A stretch of DNA of 8,702 nucleotides, taken from assembly GCA_012515725.1 (NCBI GenBank), contig JAAYXU010000016.1, positions 1 to 8,702 of the forward strand, written 5' to 3'. The position numbers and the translations under genes are program-made. The notes beneath the pieces are model-generated. The model searched no databases. It worked only from the letters and a program-made list of their open reading frames with translations, and was not told the DNA's origin. Positions 6,809 through 8,702 of this stretch are shown piece by piece; position 1 is the stretch's first letter; every line of letters begins with the position of its first letter. Origin of the DNA: Clostridiales bacterium (GTDB lineage: Bacteria > Bacillota > Clostridia > Christensenellales > UMGS416).

Positions 6809-7637
6809 ATAGTAGCGCTGACAGCCGGTCGTACTCGCGCACCCGGCGCAGTATCTCGGCGCAGTTGTCGGCTTTTACGTACTCGGTGATAAAGGGCTTT
6901 CCCTCGCAGCGCTCGTGATAGAGCCGGAGGAACAGCGGCCAGTCGATATCGCCGTCGCCAACCACGCGCCCCTTGGCGTCGTTGACCTTGCGGTCTTTAC
7001 CGTGGAAGTAGGCGATATGCGGGGCCAGATAGTCGAACATGTCGCGCTCGGACGAGTTGGCGATGAGGTTGGCCGGATCCAGCAGCACCCGGAGCCGCGG
7101 AGAGCCCACCTGGCTTATCGTGTCAGCCATGCGCTTGGCGCTGGGTACGATGTCGATGACGCAGGGCTCCAGCGCGAGGTCAACGCCGTACCGCTCGGCC
7201 CGCTCGCACAGCCAGCCCAGGCTATCCAAAAGCAGGTTGAAGCGCGACTCGTAGACATCCACACGCACGCCCCTGCTTGCCGGGTCGAATCCGCACTCGG
7301 TCGCAACGACCGGAATACGCGCCTCGGATGCGTACTGCATGTGCCGCTCGAAGTAGGCGAGGTTGGCCGCCCTTTTCGCCTCGTCGGTCTCTATGAGGTT
7401 CGTAAATACGCCCAGAGAGCACACCTCGATACCCTGCGAGCGGTAGATGTCCGCGATAGCGGCGACCCGGGCCGCCGTCAGCGCGGATATGTCGGAGATC
7501 CCGTTGTAGACCCAGTATTTGCTGTCTGTCTGCGAGAGACACAGCTCTGTTGTCTCAAAGCCTGTCCGCGCCATGAACGCGGCCGCCTGCTCATTGGTCA
7601 TTTCCGGAAAACTCCGGGTAACGATGCCGACCTTCAC
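6807..7637 (-). CDS. Sugar phosphate isomerase/epimerase-family TIM-barrel enzyme (first operon gene)
   Basis: 276 residues from a GTG start at 7637, giving M-K-V-G-I-V-T-R-S-F. The frame stays open another 34 codons upstream, but that part lies over the promoter and lacks a ribosome binding site, whereas AAGGAGG (7645-7651) lies 7 bases before the GTG. The fold is a xylose-isomerase-like TIM barrel with the usual metal-ligand set apparently intact: A-L-E157-P, L-L-D187-P-A-N-L, Y-F-H212-G-K-D-R-K and I-T-E252-Y. V-G-D-G-D-I-D-W (226-233) is a typical loop of the IolE/IolI/hexulose-isomerase superfamily. Similar enzymes dehydrate or isomerise inososes or cleave 3-keto-glycosides. It heads the putative operon, 129 bases after the AraC gene and 13 bases before the second TIM-barrel gene. 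The two TIM barrels are diverged from each other, so they likely do different steps. Confidence 0.9.
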   Translation of the reverse strand: MKVGIVTRSFPEMTNEQAAAFMARTGFETTELCLSQTDSKYWVYNGISDISALTAARVAAIADIYRSQGIEVCSLGVFTNLIETDEAKRAANLAYFERHMQYASEARIPVVATECGFDPASRGVRVDVYESRFNLLLDSLGWLCERAERYGVDLALEPCVIDIVPSAKRMADTISQVGSPRLRVLLDPANLIANSSERDMFDYLAPHIAYFHGKDRKVNDAKGRVVGDGDIDWPLFLRLYHERCEGKPFITEYVKADNCAEILRRVREYDRLSALL

Positions 7638-7644
7638 ATCAATT

Positions 7645-7651
7645 CCTCCTT
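7645..7651 (-). promoter_or_regulatory. Ribosome binding site fixing a GTG start
   Basis: Minus-strand AAGGAGG, 7 bases before GTG at 7637. An out-of-frame ATG at 7639 is followed at once by TGA, so GTG in the long frame is the usable start. Confidence 0.75.
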
Positions 7652-7668
7652 CCGATAGTTGCAGCTTA

Positions 7669-7696
7669 ATTATACCGCACGGCGTGGCAGTTACAA
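7669..7696 (-). promoter_or_regulatory. Sigma-A-like promoter of the catabolic operon
   Basis: Minus-strand -10 is a perfect TATAAT (7669-7674). A 16-base spacer separates it from a partial -35, TTGTAA (7691-7696; 4 of 6 to TTGACA). Transcription would start near 7662 and give a short leader before the AAGGAGG site at 7645-7651. A weak -35 beside a strong -10 fits an activator-dependent promoter. It would drive the gene run from 7637 leftward. Confidence 0.65.
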
Positions 7697-7711
7697 TAAA
7701 AATCCGCGCGT

Positions 7712-7740
7712 TTTGCAGCATATCGGGCATCGTATGCAAA
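7712..7740 (-). promoter_or_regulatory. Candidate operator upstream of the operon promoter
   Basis: The arms TTTGCA (7712-7717) and TGCAAA (7735-7740) are exact inverted repeats separated by 17 bases. Within them lies TATCG-N6-GTATG (plus strand, 7721-7736), which recurs upstream of the AraC gene. The centre is about 64 bases before the predicted transcription start, a position suited to an activator. Binding by the neighbouring AraC-type protein is inference. Confidence 0.4.
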
Positions 7741-7766
7741 CTAAGGCGGCTAAAATGTCAAATCGG

Positions 7767-8576
7767 TCAGTCGCCGGTATACCGGCTGGGGCTGACGCCT
7801 GTGATTTTTCGGAAAATGCGGCTAAAGTACTGCGGACTGCCAAAACCTGTCCGCTCCGCCACCTCTCTGAGCGGATAACTGCGGCTCGCGATCAGATTTT
7901 TCGCGTGCTCGATACGAATATAGTTAAGGTAATCCATGGGCGGCATACCGAAAGCCTCCACAAAGAGCCTGCGGAAATGGGACGGGCTGAAGCTTGATTG
8001 CCGCGCCAGCTCGGGCAGGCGCAGCGGCCTCGAGTAGTGCTGCTCCATGTATTCTATGGAGGGGAGAATTTTGGACGCCTGGTCGGAATTCATGATCCGC
8101 CTTAATGACTGAACCGACAGCTCGTAAACGATCTGCTGCAGTATGGCACGCGCCCCCAGACGGTAGAAGAACGAGCCGCGCGCCCAGATTTCGCGCAGCT
8201 CTGTAAAGAGCTCGATGATGCGACCGCCCGGCCTGAGCGGTATCTTCCACACTAGCGGGAGCCGTCGGGCTTCTTCCTCGGAGAGAAAATTGAAAGTGAC
8301 GACCAGTATCGTATAGACGCAGTCCTCGGTCACCCGGCTGTCGTATACCATGCCCTTGCGCAGGAATAGTAGATCGTTCTGCTCCGCGCGAAAGTCCTTC
8401 CGGCCCATCCGGTAGGTCGCCGCGCCGCCCAGCACCAGCACGAATGCGCTCGTGCGCCGGCCGTGGTTACGGGCGCTGTGGCTGTAGCGCCAGCCTTTTT
8501 CATGGTGTTCGAGATTGACCGACAGAATGGAGCCGATGCCGACGTCGGCCCGGATCCAGTCGGGAGTGTTCTGCAT
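7767..8576 (-). CDS. AraC-family transcriptional regulator (own promoter, upstream of operon)
   Basis: 269 residues. The N-terminal half (about 10-100) is probably a cupin-like sensing domain, with H-S-A-R-N-H-G-R-R (33-41), F-V-L-V-L-G-G and later N-D-L-L-F-L-R-K-G (67-75), a common AraC-family arrangement. The C-terminal AraC/XylS domain (about 168-269) has helix-turn-helix units near 187-206 (L-P-E-L-A-R-Q-S-S-F-S-P-S-H-F-R) and 236-256 (L-R-E-V-A-E-R-T-G-F-G-S-P-Q-Y-F-S-R-I-F), ending G-V-S-P-S-R-Y. The ATG follows AAGGAAGG (8582-8589) by 5 bases. The gene runs in the operon direction, 129 bases ahead of the first enzyme, with a separate promoter. It is the best candidate activator of the operon. 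It is clearly not a close copy of the regulator at 2669-3523, so the two may sense different molecules. Confidence 0.92.
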   Translation of the reverse strand: MQNTPDWIRADVGIGSILSVNLEHHEKGWRYSHSARNHGRRTSAFVLVLGGAATYRMGRKDFRAEQNDLLFLRKGMVYDSRVTEDCVYTILVVTFNFLSEEEARRLPLVWKIPLRPGGRIIELFTELREIWARGSFFYRLGARAILQQIVYELSVQSLRRIMNSDQASKILPSIEYMEQHYSRPLRLPELARQSSFSPSHFRRLFVEAFGMPPMDYLNYIRIEHAKNLIASRSYPLREVAERTGFGSPQYFSRIFRKITGVSPSRYTGD

Positions 8577-8627
8577 GGGTACCTTCCTTAAAAACCCATT
8601 AAGAGGGCGAGTGAACCGGCCGCTCCG

Positions 8628-8656
8628 ATTATACCGCCCGAATAAGGGGGACGCAA
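8628..8656 (-). promoter_or_regulatory. Sigma-A-like promoter of the upstream AraC-family gene
   Basis: Minus-strand TATAAT (8628-8633) preceded by a 17-base spacer and a weak -35, TTGCGT (8651-8656; first three bases match). The ten bases GCGGTATAAT are identical in this promoter and the operon promoter at 7669. Transcription would start near 8621, giving a leader of about 45 bases with the AAGGAAGG site close to its end. Confidence 0.6.
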
Positions 8657-8661
8657 GGGTG

Positions 8662-8677
8662 TATCGCCAGCGGTATG
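8662..8677 (-). promoter_or_regulatory. Second copy of the TATCG-N6-GTATG motif
   Basis: On the plus strand these bases read TATCG, six bases, GTATG, the same pattern as at 7721-7736. Here it lies 5 bases upstream of the -35, against 24 bases at the operon promoter. It could be the site through which an AraC-type protein controls its own gene and the operon. Two copies in two short regions are suggestive, not proof. Confidence 0.35.
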
Positions 8678-8702
8678 TATATCTGGGCGTATCCGCGCCC
8701 CA

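Noticed and set aside
7638..7739. A 34-codon N-terminal extension of the first TIM-barrel gene.
   Set aside because: It would be translated from DNA containing the -35, -10 and candidate operator, has no ribosome binding site, and precedes the normal first strand of the fold; the GTG at 7637 has a strong site.
8685..8700. A small GGGCG/CGCCC hairpin with a 6-base loop at the right edge as a terminator of an upstream gene.
   Set aside because: The stem is short, no T-run follows on either strand within the window, and such GC stems are expected by chance here.
1..8702. CRISPR arrays, tRNA or rRNA genes, insertion sequences, attachment sites or prophage genes.
   Set aside because: On reading through I saw no regularly spaced repeats, transposase or integrase motifs or RNA-gene-like sequence; almost all the DNA is accounted for by the listed genes.

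Overview
The window is GC-rich bacterial DNA with every recognisable gene on the minus strand, so transcription runs from high to low coordinates. Sigma-A-like promoters, strong GGAGG ribosome binding sites, two cupin/AraC-type regulators and a short lipoprotein signal peptide of the ABC-transporter binding-protein kind suggest a Bacillota (Clostridia- or Paenibacillus-like) carbohydrate-utilising organism. That assignment is inference; no taxonomic marker is present.

Layout in the direction of transcription: (1) 8702-8577, upstream region with a promoter; (2) 8576-7767, AraC-family regulator; (3) 7766-7638, 129-base intergenic region with a second promoter and a sequence motif shared with the first; (4) 7637-6807 and 6793-5996, two xylose-isomerase-like TIM-barrel enzymes (sugar phosphate isomerase/epimerase, IolE/IolI-like superfamily); (5) 5982-4594, a sulfatase-superfamily hydrolase with Thr where the sulfatase Cys/Ser should be; (6) 4552-3542, a Gfo/Idh/MocA NAD(P)-dependent oxidoreductase; (7) 3523-2669, a second AraC-family regulator; (8) 2652-1549, a second Gfo/Idh/MocA oxidoreductase paralogous to the first; (9) 1545-160, a sulfatase with a conventional Cys-type motif; (10) 137 to the left edge, the first 45 codons of a lipoprotein, probably a sugar-binding protein. 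From (4) to (10) the gaps are only 3 to 41 bases, which supports one operon.

The most economical reading is a catabolic operon for a sulfated (or otherwise esterified) sugar, glycoside or cyclitol. The lipoprotein would bind it outside the cell, cytoplasmic sulfatase-family enzymes would remove ester groups, and two dehydrogenases plus two TIM-barrel isomerase/lyase-type enzymes would process the ring by redox chemistry. No glycoside hydrolase, kinase, sulfatase-maturing enzyme or permease lies in the window. A dehydrogenase/TIM-barrel pair is the enzyme set known from inositol catabolism (IolG/IolE/IolI) and from oxidation-dependent glycoside cleavage (DgpA/DgpB/DgpC-type), so a hydrolase-free route is possible. 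The substrate cannot be read from the sequence.

Corrected starts: three genes have longer open frames than their likely coding regions. Ribosome binding sites place the starts at 7637 (GTG), 6793 and 5982. The long plus-strand open frames (about 700 and 455 codons) are antisense shadows of GC-rich genes.
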